From assembly GCA_023424965.1 (NCBI GenBank), contig JAFADI010000095.1:33146-97145 (forward strand): 64,000 nt of DNA, written 5' to 3'. Positions 26,015-35,104 of the stretch are shown piece by piece. Every line of letters begins with the position of its first letter. Position 1 is the first letter of the stretch. The notes under the pieces were generated by a model. It did not search any database and had not been told where the DNA came from. It saw nothing but the letters and a program-made list of their open reading frames with translations. This stretch comes from Bacillota bacterium (lineage in GTDB: Bacteria; Bacillota; Clostridia; Acetivibrionales; JAFADI01). The position numbers and the translations under genes were made by a program.

Positions 26015-26056
26015 ACAAAAACTTTAAATGAGAAAAGTTTTTGTAATATTTTTTTT
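26015..26056 (+). terminator. Orphan terminator upstream of the nucleotidyltransferase gene
   Basis: ACAAAAACTTT pairs with AAAGTTTTTGT (11 bp), followed by AATATTTTTTTT. No plus-strand gene ends nearby. It therefore either ends a small RNA begun at about 25892 or acts as an attenuator for the gene at 26182. A second hairpin CATTGCCA/TGGCAATG follows at 26058-26091. Confidence 0.7.
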
Positions 26057-26181
26057 GCATTGCCATACACATAAATGGTTGACTGGCAATGATTTGCTTA
26101 TTGGAAACTGCATGGCGTGATAATAAGTGTTTTATGCGCATTTGCACTCAAATACGACAAAAATATGAAAGGATGAAGTGC

Positions 26182-28644
26182 ATGAAGGCTATTATCATGG
26201 CGGGGGGAGAAGGGACCAGACTTCGCCCGCTGACATGTAACCGGCCAAAACCCATGGTTCCGGTTATAAACAAACCGGTAATGGAACACATCGTCGAGCT
26301 GCTTAAGAAATATGGAATTAAAGATGTAGGGGCGACATTGCAATATATGCCTGAATTAATCAAGGAGTATTTTCAGGACGGAAAAGATTTCGGTGTAAAT
26401 ATGCGGTACTACATCGAAGAAACTCCCCTGGGTACGGCAGGCAGTGTAAAGAATGCGGAAGAGTTTCTGGATGATACCTTTGTTGTTATCAGCGGAGATG
26501 CCCTGACAGACATCAATCTTGAAGAAGCAATAAAATTCCATAAAACCAGGAAGTCCATGGCGACCCTGGTATTGAAAAAGGTTGACATCCCCCTGGAATA
26601 TGGGGTTGTTGTTACGGACGAAGAGGGGAGAATAACCAGGTTTCTTGAAAAACCCAGCTGGGGGGAGGTGTTCAGCGATACGGTCAACACCGGCATTTAT
26701 ATCCTGTCCCCGGAGGTATTGGGCTATTATGGGAAAAATGAAATTTTTGACTTCAGCAAAGACCTTTTCCCAATCCTTTTGAAGGAGGAAAAGCCCATGT
26801 TCGGGTATGTGACGGAGGACTACTGGTGTGACATAGGAGACCTTAAGGCTTATATCCAGGCCCATGCCGACATACTGGACGGAAGGGTGAGGGTCAACAT
26901 ACCCGGAAAGGAAATTATCGACCGGGTGTGGGTGGATGAAGGCTGCCAGCTGGATGAAACGGCAAAAATCAAAGGGCCCTGTGTCATCGGCAAAAACTGC
27001 AGGATCAAGGGAAATGTACTTATCGACAGCTACTCGGTCATCGGGGATTTCGGCATTATCGGTGAACGCAGCGGGATCAAGCGGTCCATTTTGTGGAAGA
27101 ACTGTATTGTGGACAGGAATGTACAGCTAAGGGGCAGTGTCCTGTGCAATAAAGTACATCTGAAGGACAACTCCTGTACCTTTGAACAGTCGGTCATCGG
27201 CGATGACACCATAATAAGGGAAAATGCCGTAATCAAACCCAACATAAAGATCTGGCCCAACAAGCTGATCGATGCCGGTGTGGAGGTCAATTCAAACCTG
27301 GTATGGGGGGCAAAGTTTACCAGGAATATTTTCGGACACAGGGGAGTGGCAGGAGAAATAAATGTGGACATAACTCCAGAGTATGCCTCCAAGCTGGGAG
27401 CGGCATATGGGGCACTGTTCAAGGGGAAGGCAAAGATCGGTATCAGTTGCGACAGCTCAACGCCTGCCCAGATGCTCAAGATCTCCTTTGTGTCGGGACT
27501 GATGTCCGCGGGCATAGAAATATATGACTTCGGAAACATGCTTCTTCCCATCACCCGGTCGGCCATAAGGTTTTATAAAATGGACGGCGGAATCCACATA
27601 AGCACATCCACAGAGGATGTTGCAAGGCTTTATGTAGACTTTCTGGATAAGAACGGAAGCAACATTGACCGGGGCATTGAAAGAAAAATAGAAAATGCCT
27701 TCCTAAGGGAAGATTTCAGCCGGTGTGAAGGGGATTGCATCAAAGGCATAAGGGTGGTACCCGATTACAGCAGCTTTTACTTAAGGAACATCATTAACAG
27801 CTCAGAGTCAAAAAAAATGGGCTACAGGATTGCACTCAACTCACGCTCCCGGTTCATTGTCGATACCATGAACCAGATTCTGGGAGAACTGGGCTGTGAG
27901 GTGGAGAACAGCAACTTGAAGCTTTATAATACGAAGACCATGCGGCAGAGCATGACCTCCGGGGATGTAAGATTTTTCTCCTCCCAGGTGAAAATGGGCA
28001 ATTTTGATTTGGGGGTTTCCATTGAAGACACCTCGGAGAAAATGATGCTGATCGACAATAAGGGGCGGCTGATCACCGAGGATATGTTCATTGCCTTAAT
28101 ATCCATCATTCTTTTTAAGACCATGAACGGAGGAACGGTGGTGGTTCCCATATCCGCCAGCCAGGTACTGGAAAAGATCGCCGTGGAAAACAACGGAAAG
28201 GTGATCAGGACGAAAACTTCTACCCAGGACATCATGGGTAAAATGCTGGGAAACGAAATAAAAAAAGAAATGCTTGACCAGTTCACCATGCATTTTGACG
28301 CCATCGCAGGCCTGGTGAAAATCATGGATTTCATGAGCACCAATAATCTCCGCCTTTCGGAGCTGGTGGACATGATCCCCGACTTCCATATTTACAAAAA
28401 GGAAGTTGAATGCCCCTGGGATGCCAAAGGAAAGGTCATCCGGGAGATCATACAGGAAAAGAACGGTGACAGCGTGGAAACGCTGGAGGGAGTGAAGATA
28501 TACAGGGACGGGGGATGGGTGCTGGTATTGCCCGACGCGGAAAAACCGGTCTGCAATATCATCAGCGAAAGCTACTCCGCTGAATTTGCCGAGGAACTGA
28601 GCAACATCTATGCCGAAAAAATAAGAGAAATAAGCAGAAGTTAA
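26182..28644 (+). CDS. Sugar-1-phosphate nucleotidyltransferase fused to a degenerate phosphomannomutase domain
   Basis: This 820-residue protein has an N-terminal nucleotidyltransferase ([36 protein letters not shown]; about 1-235), a left-handed beta-helix hexapeptide region (about 250-370), and a phosphomannomutase-like C-terminal part. In that last part the usual catalytic TASHNP loop reads ISTSTED and the metal loop DGDADR is replaced by IEDTSEKM, so mutase activity looks lost. The first domain probably makes GDP-mannose or another NDP-sugar. ATG 26182 is preceded by AAAGGATG; an upstream open extension lacks support. Confidence 0.85.
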   Translation: MKAIIMAGGEGTRLRPLTCNRPKPMVPVINKPVMEHIVELLKKYGIKDVGATLQYMPELIKEYFQDGKDFGVNMRYYIEETPLGTAGSVKNAEEFLDDTFVVISGDALTDINLEEAIKFHKTRKSMATLVLKKVDIPLEYGVVVTDEEGRITRFLEKPSWGEVFSDTVNTGIYILSPEVLGYYGKNEIFDFSKDLFPILLKEEKPMFGYVTEDYWCDIGDLKAYIQAHADILDGRVRVNIPGKEIIDRVWVDEGCQLDETAKIKGPCVIGKNCRIKGNVLIDSYSVIGDFGIIGERSGIKRSILWKNCIVDRNVQLRGSVLCNKVHLKDNSCTFEQSVIGDDTIIRENAVIKPNIKIWPNKLIDAGVEVNSNLVWGAKFTRNIFGHRGVAGEINVDITPEYASKLGAAYGALFKGKAKIGISCDSSTPAQMLKISFVSGLMSAGIEIYDFGNMLLPITRSAIRFYKMDGGIHISTSTEDVARLYVDFLDKNGSNIDRGIERKIENAFLREDFSRCEGDCIKGIRVVPDYSSFYLRNIINSSESKKMGYRIALNSRSRFIVDTMNQILGELGCEVENSNLKLYNTKTMRQSMTSGDVRFFSSQVKMGNFDLGVSIEDTSEKMMLIDNKGRLITEDMFIALISIILFKTMNGGTVVVPISASQVLEKIAVENNGKVIRTKTSTQDIMGKMLGNEIKKEMLDQFTMHFDAIAGLVKIMDFMSTNNLRLSELVDMIPDFHIYKKEVECPWDAKGKVIREIIQEKNGDSVETLEGVKIYRDGGWVLVLPDAEKPVCNIISESYSAEFAEELSNIYAEKIREISRS

Positions 28645-28652
28645 AAGGAAGC

Positions 28653-28704
28653 TAAAAAACAGGGGATAGGCCGGGCGGGGAGTCCGGACCATCCCCTGTT
28701 TTTA
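28653..28704. terminator. Bidirectional terminator
   Basis: A-run plus ACAGGGGAT pairs with ATCCCCTGT plus a T-run, with an inner CCGG/CCGG. It lies between the convergent 26182 and 28707 genes and can work on both strands. Confidence 0.88.
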
Positions 28705-28706
28705 TC

Positions 28707-29036
28707 CTACAGCTCACCGCAGGGGTCATAGGTGTCGTCGATAATCGGTTCAAAATAAAAATCTGCATACATCAGATCCTTGTTCTCCGCTTCAAGGTCG
28801 GCCGTCCGGCGGGAGAAAGCAATTCTAAACTCGAATTCCGGCTCTGCCAGAACATCGCGGGCATTTCTGTCGTAGGGGAGTCCTTCAACTTTGAGAATTC
28901 CTCTTTCTTTAAGCTGGTCGATAACCCAGTCCAGTTCGTTATTATCGCTGACATCCACGCATGGGATGTTTCCGCCTGTCATTTCTTTTACGATGTCATC
29001 CAGTTCTCCTGTTTGATACCTTACGTGATAAAACAT
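28707..29036 (-). CDS. Hypothetical acidic protein
   Basis: This 109-residue protein begins MFYHVRYQTGELDDIVKEM and is acidic, with likely alternating helices and strands and a tyrosine/aspartate-rich C-terminus. No signal peptide or membrane helix is visible, and I recognise no family. GGAGGACAGCCT before the ATG is a clear ribosome site. It lies downstream of the next minus-strand gene. Confidence 0.6.
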   Translation of the reverse strand: MFYHVRYQTGELDDIVKEMTGGNIPCVDVSDNNELDWVIDQLKERGILKVEGLPYDRNARDVLAEPEFEFRIAFSRRTADLEAENKDLMYADFYFEPIIDDTYDPCGEL

Positions 29037-29127
29037 AGGCTGTCCTCCAGTTTATTTGTTCAAAACGAAAGTCTTTCACTTAACTTTAATATTTTATACC
29101 AACGGAGAAAGGATTTGAAGCAAAAAA

Positions 29128-29757
29128 TCAAACCTCCCTTTGCGGGGGGATGTGTTCCGTTTGCGGAATGTCCGGATTTACCGAAATATACTGCTTGAAG
29201 CCTTCCTGGTAGTCTTTTATGGCCTCAAGAAAGCCTTGGTCGTCCTTTCGGCTGAAGACGGCAAATACGATATCATCCATGTAATCGTCAAAATAGGTGG
29301 TTATCAGGAAGTTCCTCACCTTTAGGTCCGTAAGGCCCCTGAAATAGTTCCTGGCAGGAGTAAGCCCAATGTCAATCAAGGTCCCGAAGTCAGCCGTGAC
29401 GAGGTCGTAATTGCCGTCTGCCCTGAGGATGTTCATGTCACCCGCCGCAATGTCCGCCAAGGTTTCTATTCCGAACCTTTTGAACTCTTCCTGGATGGCA
29501 GTCCTGCATAAAAAGTGCCTGTCCGATTCCAGGTGAAGCTTTTTGTATTTTTCGTGGTAATACTCCTCACTGAAATTCAGAAAGCTTCTTTTCATCGATG
29601 CTTCCGTCCTCACCAAAATCCCGTTGTCCAGGAGAAATCTGAGGAAATTCACATCCCGCTGGCCGCCGCTGGCTGCTTTGGAATTATCCAGTATATGCTC
29701 TAAAGTGATGCTTGCTTCCCTTTGGGATAGATTGTCCAGAAGTGTGCTGTTTTTCAT
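29128..29757 (-). CDS. Hypothetical cytoplasmic protein
   Basis: This 209-residue protein shows no membrane helix or signal. It has an N-terminal helical segment (LDNLSQREASITLEHILDNS), a central Phe/Tyr-rich region and an acidic C-terminus (IKDYQEGFKQYI). I do not recognise a domain. GGAGGATAACC lies before the ATG. It may be co-transcribed with the 28707 gene, about 90 bases downstream. Confidence 0.6.
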   Translation of the reverse strand: MKNSTLLDNLSQREASITLEHILDNSKAASGGQRDVNFLRFLLDNGILVRTEASMKRSFLNFSEEYYHEKYKKLHLESDRHFLCRTAIQEEFKRFGIETLADIAAGDMNILRADGNYDLVTADFGTLIDIGLTPARNYFRGLTDLKVRNFLITTYFDDYMDDIVFAVFSRKDDQGFLEAIKDYQEGFKQYISVNPDIPQTEHIPPQREV

Positions 29758-29806
29758 GGTTATCCTCCGTAAAATAAATCCGATATAAATTTCAAGGCTG
29801 TTTATA

Positions 29807-30670
29807 TTATTTTCCTAATTCAGACACGTATACCAATTGGATATTATTGCTGTCAAAGTAGGGAAGAGTTTCTTTGATCGCTTCATAGGTTATTTTGCCG
29901 CCCTCGGTGCCCACATGGCCGATGGCCACTGCATAACCCTTTTTCAAGGCGATTTCTCCTGCGCGCTTCAGCTGTTTTTTTATGTAGGCCTTATCTTTTT
30001 GGGTGTCAAGGAATACATCCCTGTCATAGCACAAAACACCTTTTTCGTCTGCGATGCCTTTCGCGATGGGTTTTCTGGCAGAACGGCTGTCGACAAAATA
30101 TAGATTTTTAACCTTGATGACGTCCAGCACATCGGAAATGACCCTTTCGTCGCCTCCTGCCTTGGCCCCCATGTGGATGTTGGCGCCGACGGCATAGGGA
30201 ACGCTGTCGAAGGCGTCGATCACAAGGTTGTAGATTTCCTGGTCACTCAAAACGCTTAAAATCGGCCTTGGGCCCACCCAGCTGAGTTTGCCGGAATAGG
30301 ATTCCATGGGCAGATGGACGATGATTTCAAATCCGTTTTTATGTGCCGCTTCCGCATCGGATTGGGAAAAAGTGAGAAAGGGCATGATGGCAAAGGTCAT
30401 ATGCCGGTCGAGGGTCATCATATCTTTCACGCCGAGTCTGTTCTGGCCAAAATCATCAATGATGATGGCCAGCTTGGCCTGGGGCTTGGACTCATCCGCA
30501 AAGGGACTTTCCAGAATTCCCGGAAGCGTTGAGGTGATACTGCTGCTGCCGAATTCGATATTGGAATAATAGTATACATTTACCGATAAAATGACGAAAC
30601 AGAGCAGAACGGAGGCGGCAACCCTGCGGAAGTTCTTCTTCGAAGACCCGTTAAATTTTATTTTTTCCAT
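29807..30670 (-). CDS. Divergent polysaccharide deacetylase (YibQ/DUF610-type)
   Basis: This protein of about 287 residues has an N-terminal membrane anchor (about residues 17-37) and a divergent deacetylase domain: LAIIIDDFGQN near residue 68, FAIMPFLTFS, IIVHLPMES, GANIHMGAKA and IGHVGTEGG near the end. The family belongs to the carbohydrate esterase-like fold and acts on envelope polymers; the substrate is unknown. ATG 30670 is preceded by AAGGATG, preferred over the long upstream extension. Confidence 0.85.
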   Translation of the reverse strand: MEKIKFNGSSKKNFRRVAASVLLCFVILSVNVYYYSNIEFGSSSITSTLPGILESPFADESKPQAKLAIIIDDFGQNRLGVKDMMTLDRHMTFAIMPFLTFSQSDAEAAHKNGFEIIVHLPMESYSGKLSWVGPRPILSVLSDQEIYNLVIDAFDSVPYAVGANIHMGAKAGGDERVISDVLDVIKVKNLYFVDSRSARKPIAKGIADEKGVLCYDRDVFLDTQKDKAYIKKQLKRAGEIALKKGYAVAIGHVGTEGGKITYEAIKETLPYFDSNNIQLVYVSELGK

Positions 30671-30787
30671 AGTTTGCATCCTTGAAATTATTTTTATGTC
30701 TATGGTATAGTATACGGCTGCCATGGTAAAATATATCAAAAAAATCCAAATGTATTTCCCGGCGATTTTATCGTATCGTGGGTAAAC

Positions 30788-30816
30788 TTGCCCACTGAAA
30801 AAAATTAATGTAGAAT
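30788..30816 (+). promoter_or_regulatory. Promoter for the DUF881 pair
   Basis: TTGCCC (30788) and TAGAAT (30811) are 17 bases apart, about 40 bases before ATG 30856. An inverted GTGGG/CCCAC pair overlaps the -35. Confidence 0.45.
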
Positions 30817-30855
30817 AGGAACTATAGAAAAAATATCCCCGATAACGAGGTTACT

Positions 30856-31590
30856 ATGCCGATTAAAGATAAACGAGCGGTATTTATGATAATTTTCATG
30901 CTTCTGGGTTTTATCGTCGCACTGCAGTTTCGGAGCACCCTGAAGTTTACAAGCCAGAAGCCCACCTCCGTGTATAAAATTGAGGAGCTCCAGAAGCAGG
31001 TGGAAGAAGAAAAAAAAGCGGGAGAGCTGCTCAAGGCGCAGATTGCCGAGAATGAAAAAAACATGGATGAATACTTAAAAGCCGCCGTCAACAGCAAAAA
31101 CGACAATTATCTAAGCGAACAGTTCAACTACCTTGAACGGCTCAAGCTGAGAGCGGGGCTGGTTGATGTAAAAGGCGCGGGAGTTGTGGTAAAGCTGGAT
31201 GACGCTCCCGTGAGGACCAATGAAAATCCCAATGTTCTGATCATCCATGACAGCGACATCATCGCGGTGGTGAATGAACTCAAAAAAGCGGGGGCCCAAG
31301 CGATTTCCATCAACGGTGAGCGGCTCATTGCTACCAGTGAGCAGGTCTGTGCCGGGCCTACGGTCAGAATAAACATGAACCGCTATGCGGCTCCTTTCGT
31401 GATCTCCGCCATCGGAGATGCGGACCTGCTGTACGAGAGCGTTAAGAAGAGTGAGCCTGTGGCTTATATGATCAAAGACCATATAAGGGTTGACATTGAA
31501 AAACTAAAGGAAGTCACAGTTCCCAAATACAACCCCAAGGACGACAGTAAATTGGAAAAGATGAATTTTGGGTTGGAGGTACGCCAATAA
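30856..31590 (+). CDS. DUF881 membrane-anchored protein, first of a pair
   Basis: This 244-residue protein has an N-terminal membrane helix (about 9-23), a coiled coil (about 40-80), and a DUF881 domain (RAGLVDVKGAGVVVKLDDAP, VVNELKKAGAQAISINGERLIATSE). Bacillus YlxW/YlxX belong to this family and lie near division genes. A surface or division-linked role is inferred. It overlaps the next paralogue by one base. Confidence 0.85.
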   Translation: MPIKDKRAVFMIIFMLLGFIVALQFRSTLKFTSQKPTSVYKIEELQKQVEEEKKAGELLKAQIAENEKNMDEYLKAAVNSKNDNYLSEQFNYLERLKLRAGLVDVKGAGVVVKLDDAPVRTNENPNVLIIHDSDIIAVVNELKKAGAQAISINGERLIATSEQVCAGPTVRINMNRYAAPFVISAIGDADLLYESVKKSEPVAYMIKDHIRVDIEKLKEVTVPKYNPKDDSKLEKMNFGLEVRQ

Positions 31591-32285
31591 TGAAATTTAG
31601 TATGAACCTGGCACTTGCAGTTGTCTGTATCCTGCTTGGAACAATCCTTGCCTGGCAGTATAAAAGCATAGACTTCAATAAAAATGCCGCAACAGTCCAG
31701 ACCAAGAGGCTGGAAGAGCTGAAGGACGATTTGATCAGGGAGAAGAAGAATAATGACGGCCTTTCCAAAAGGCTGGAGGAACTGGAGAAGAGGAACAGGG
31801 ACTTCGAGGACGCCAGGGGAAAGATCGACGAGACGACCCAACTGCTGAACAAGGAACTGGAAAGGGTAAGGGCCATTGCGGGCCTTACGGAGGTAAAAGG
31901 CAAAGGGGTTCTGATCAACATCGACCACAACGAATTTTCTTATGTGGACGACCTGAATATCCTGGAGGTGCTCAATGAGTTGAGGGCCTCGGAAGCCCAG
32001 GCCATTTCCGTCAATAACGAGAGAATTGTTGCGACCAGCGAAGTAAGAGTCGCAGGCAGGTATATTATGATCAACGGCAAACAAATGCTGGCACCCTTTG
32101 AGATCAAGGCCATTGCAGACCCTGAAAAGGTGGAGCACACCCTTAAGATGATCGGCGGCGTGGTGGAAAAGCTTGAGGCCTACCAATTGAAGGTAGAGGT
32201 AAAAACCTCCGACAGCATTGTCATTCCCAAAGTGAGGGATGACGGCTCGGTTTTGAGGACGGATTTATTGACTCCGGCGAAATAG
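31590..32285 (+). CDS. DUF881 membrane-anchored protein, second of a pair
   Basis: This 231-residue paralogue has the same plan: N-terminal helix (about 6-22), coiled coil (about 33-95), then the DUF881 core (AIAGLTEVKGKGVLINIDHN, EVLNELRASEAQAISVNNERIVATSE). The two probably arose by tandem duplication. It is translationally coupled to the first (ATAATGA) and may form a hetero-oligomer with it. Confidence 0.85.
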   Translation: MKFSMNLALAVVCILLGTILAWQYKSIDFNKNAATVQTKRLEELKDDLIREKKNNDGLSKRLEELEKRNRDFEDARGKIDETTQLLNKELERVRAIAGLTEVKGKGVLINIDHNEFSYVDDLNILEVLNELRASEAQAISVNNERIVATSEVRVAGRYIMINGKQMLAPFEIKAIADPEKVEHTLKMIGGVVEKLEAYQLKVEVKTSDSIVIPKVRDDGSVLRTDLLTPAK

Positions 32286-32332
32286 GGCAGGTATTTTTTA
32301 CCCGATATGAAAATATAATTAATATGAGTTAC

Positions 32333-32411
32333 TGATTTCAAGGTTTTGAAATCACAGATCCCGGATTAATGTACAAATGATATGGAGTGCACTGATTCGG
32401 GGTCTTTTTTT
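32333..32411 (+). terminator. Hairpin plus intrinsic terminator after the DUF881 pair
   Basis: A 9-bp perfect hairpin TGATTTCAA/TTGAAATCA (32333-32354) is followed by a long imperfect stem starting GATCCCGGATTA and closing TGATTCGGGGTC, then seven T residues. It separates the DUF881 unit from the lipoprotein deacetylase. The tandem hairpins could also be an attenuator for that gene. Confidence 0.78.
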
Positions 32412-32470
32412 GGGTATGTCCAAAAGGTTGGACGAATTGGTGTCTGATTAATTTTAGGGAGCTTGTGGTG

Positions 32471-33460
32471 ATGAGAATAAAAAAGTGGGCGGTATATCTA
32501 CTGGTTTCAGTCATTATCCTTTCAAACACCTCCTGCGGAAGCAGGAAGGCGGACTATTCCAGTTTGAGCGACCTGGGAGGAGTCTACCAGGCCAGCTCCG
32601 ACGACATCGACTTCAGTGTTGAAATAACGGGAAACCTTTCTGAAGGCAACAGCGCCGTGGCTTCATCCGATCCGGAGGAGGATTCCGTTGAAGCCGTTGC
32701 GGGCGGCCAATACAGCAATAAGCTTTTGCGCTGGGGAATTGCCAGAAAACCCGATAACCGGACTCCCGACGCCGATCCGGGAGCTCCGCAGCTGCTGGCC
32801 AAGTATGGCGGGGTTTATCTGGGAGATACCGAACAAAAGGAAATATACCTTACCTTCGATGAAGGCTATGAAAACGGCTACACGCCCAAAATCCTGGATG
32901 CATTGAGGGACAATCAGGTGAAGGCCGTATTTTTTATCACGGGTCCTTACTTGAAAGAGCATCAGGACCTGGTGCGGAGAATGGTTGAAGAGGGTCACGA
33001 AGTGGGAAACCACACCATCCACCATCCGAGCCTGCCGGAAGTGGGGGATAGCCAGGTTGAAGAAGAGTTGCTGGGACTTGACAGGGCATTTCATGAAAAG
33101 TTCGGCAAGCATATGCGCTTTTTGCGGCCCCCGAAAGGGGAGTACAGCGAAAGAACCCTTGCAATATCCCGGAACCTGGGATATTGCAACATGTTCTGGA
33201 GCTTTGCCTACGACGATTGGTACAGGGATAAGATCAGAGGGCCTCAGTATGCCTATGACATGGTAATGAGAAATCTGCACAACGGTTCCATCCTTCTGCT
33301 TCACGCGGTATCAAAAGACAACGCGGATGCCCTCGACCGGATCATAAAAGGCGCCAGGGAGAAGGGATATGAATTCGGGGATGTGAACAAGCTGATTTCT
33401 TTCCCCCGGGATGTGGAGGAAAGCTTGGAAGACGACAGTCTGAAAAGCATGGACCCATAG
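32471..33460 (+). CDS. PdaA-like polysaccharide deacetylase, probable lipoprotein
   Basis: This protein of about 329 residues begins with a signal peptide ending in a weak lipobox (LSNTSC). After an acidic linker it has a polysaccharide-deacetylase domain near residues 110-310 with LTFDEGYENGYTPKILDAL, GHEVGNHTIHHPSLPEV and FLRPPKGEYSERTLA. These closely resemble PdaA, the muramic-delta-lactam de-N-acetylase of spore cortex. A role in cortex modification is inferred. AGGGAG precedes ATG 32471. Confidence 0.85.
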   Translation: MRIKKWAVYLLVSVIILSNTSCGSRKADYSSLSDLGGVYQASSDDIDFSVEITGNLSEGNSAVASSDPEEDSVEAVAGGQYSNKLLRWGIARKPDNRTPDADPGAPQLLAKYGGVYLGDTEQKEIYLTFDEGYENGYTPKILDALRDNQVKAVFFITGPYLKEHQDLVRRMVEEGHEVGNHTIHHPSLPEVGDSQVEEELLGLDRAFHEKFGKHMRFLRPPKGEYSERTLAISRNLGYCNMFWSFAYDDWYRDKIRGPQYAYDMVMRNLHNGSILLLHAVSKDNADALDRIIKGAREKGYEFGDVNKLISFPRDVEESLEDDSLKSMDP

Positions 33461-33473
33461 GGTTCATTAATTC

Positions 33474-33558
33474 GATTAACCCCATAAAATGCAATGAAAT
33501 TGCATTTGGGTGTCCAGTGTGACAATCCACTTGGCACACTGGGGACATGGAGGTTTAA
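33474..33558 (+). promoter_or_regulatory. Leader-hairpin element C, copy 1, upstream of yqfC
   Basis: After GATTAACCCCA comes a 9-bp hairpin AAATGCAAT/ATTGCATTT, then CCAGTGTG/CACACTGG around a 13-base loop ACAATCCACTTGG, ending next to ATGGAGG, the yqfC ribosome site. The same loop and GGGGxCATGGAGG tail occur before the ftsW/spoVE gene at 58883-58943 with compensatory stem changes. This looks like a conserved mRNA leader structure. Confidence 0.6.
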
Positions 33559-33876
33559 ATGCCGAACAACACCAGCCGTAGAAGAAAAAAGGAAAAACAG
33601 AAAGAACCCAAGGCCAACATCAAGGAAAAAGTCACGGAACTCCTGGAGCTACCCAAGGAAATCGTATTGAACGTACCGAAACTTACGATGATTGGAAACA
33701 GCAACCTGATTATCGAAAACTATAAAGGGATCATTGAATATGACGACAGGAGAGTCCGCGTAAATACCGGAATCGGTGTTATAAAACTGACGGGTGAAAG
33801 GATGGTAATAAAAGAGATTACCTCTGAAGATATAATGATCGATGGAGAAATACAGTCCATGGAATTTTTGAAGTAA
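33559..33876 (+). CDS. yqfC: Sporulation protein YqfC
   Basis: This 105-residue protein has a Lys-rich N-terminus and the YqfC core (LLELPKEIVLNVPKLTMIGN, ENYKGIIEYDDRRVRVNTGIG). YqfC is a SigE-linked sporulation protein in Bacillus. It is followed by yqfD, as in other spore formers. Element C provides its ribosome site. Confidence 0.92.
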   Translation: MPNNTSRRRKKEKQKEPKANIKEKVTELLELPKEIVLNVPKLTMIGNSNLIIENYKGIIEYDDRRVRVNTGIGVIKLTGERMVIKEITSEDIMIDGEIQSMEFLK

Positions 33877-33907
33877 GCCATGAGGACGGACCGATGGGGG
33901 AGTACAA

Positions 33908-35104
33908 ATGTTGCTTTTAAGGTTGTGGAATTATATACGCGGATATGTTATTATATTAGTCGAAGGCTATTTTTTAGAGAAATTTATCAATATCTGCATT
34001 CACAGGCAAATATTTTTGTGGGATATAAAAAAGCTTAAAAGCAGCACTATGCGCCTTAAAGTAAGCATAAACGGCTTTAAACTCCTAAGGCCCGTTGCAA
34101 AAAAAACAGGCTGCAGGGTGAGGATTATCGAAAAAAAGGGAATTCCCTTCACCGTCAATAAATACAGGAGAAGAAAGACGTTCTTATTTGGGGCGTTAAT
34201 TTTTATCGTTTTATTGTATGGCCTGACGTCCTTTATCTGGACCATTGAGATCACGGGGAACAAGAGCCTGGGTACGGAAATTATTTTGGAAAAGCTTGAA
34301 GCCGCCGGCATCAAGCAGGGGATTCTAAAGTACAACATTGATACCGACAGGATCGTGGACAACATGATGCTGGACATCAAGGAACTGGCGTGGATCGGCA
34401 TATCGATCCGGGGAACCAAGGTGAAAGTGGAGATAGAAGAGCGTGTACAACCTCCCGAACTGGTATCCAAGGATGTTCCCTGCGATATTGTGGCCCAGAA
34501 GGACGGAGTGGTAAAAGCCATCATTGCCAAGGCAGGACAGGAGGCAGTGAAAGTGGGCGACACCGTAACAGAAGGGCAGGTGCTCATCTCTGGCGCCGTA
34601 CAGACAAAAAATGAGCAGATCAATACCCGGCTGGTGCATGCGCTGGGATCCGTCAAGGCACGTACCTGGTATGAAGGAAGGCAGCTTGTGGACCCGGTTG
34701 TCCGGGAAAAGGTCAGAACAGGCCAGAAAAAGGACCGGTATTCCATTGTTCTTTTTATCAAACGTTTTGATTTCGGAAAAGAAACGGATCCCTTTGAGGA
34801 CTACGACAGGGTGGAGATCAAAAAGAGGATTTCCCTTGGAAAAGATAATGAACTGCCTTTTGAGTTTATAATTGACAGGTATTATGAAAACAATATTGTA
34901 GAGAGGGATATCGGCATGGACGAAGCCAAAACGATTGCCATGGATGAGGCTTACAACAAGGCTTCCGTGGATATTCAGGAGGGTGCGGAGATTGTCGACA
35001 GCAGAAGGGAGTTTGTCACAGGAGAGGACAACAACCTCTATGCAGCGGTTACCATCGAGTGTGTGGAGGAAATTGGAGTTGCGAAAGAGATTGGAGGAAA
35101 ATGA
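33908..35104 (+). CDS. yqfD: Sporulation protein YqfD
   Basis: This 398-residue membrane protein has the YqfD N-terminus (LWNYIRGYVIILVEGYFLEKFIN), one clear membrane segment near residues 95-112, and a large extracytoplasmic domain with POTRA-like start (IEITGNKSLGTEIILEKLEAAGI). YqfD acts in the mother cell during sporulation. GGGGGAG precedes the ATG. The stop is immediately followed by the phoH start. Confidence 0.92.
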   Translation: MLLLRLWNYIRGYVIILVEGYFLEKFINICIHRQIFLWDIKKLKSSTMRLKVSINGFKLLRPVAKKTGCRVRIIEKKGIPFTVNKYRRRKTFLFGALIFIVLLYGLTSFIWTIEITGNKSLGTEIILEKLEAAGIKQGILKYNIDTDRIVDNMMLDIKELAWIGISIRGTKVKVEIEERVQPPELVSKDVPCDIVAQKDGVVKAIIAKAGQEAVKVGDTVTEGQVLISGAVQTKNEQINTRLVHALGSVKARTWYEGRQLVDPVVREKVRTGQKKDRYSIVLFIKRFDFGKETDPFEDYDRVEIKKRISLGKDNELPFEFIIDRYYENNIVERDIGMDEAKTIAMDEAYNKASVDIQEGAEIVDSRREFVTGEDNNLYAAVTIECVEEIGVAKEIGGK

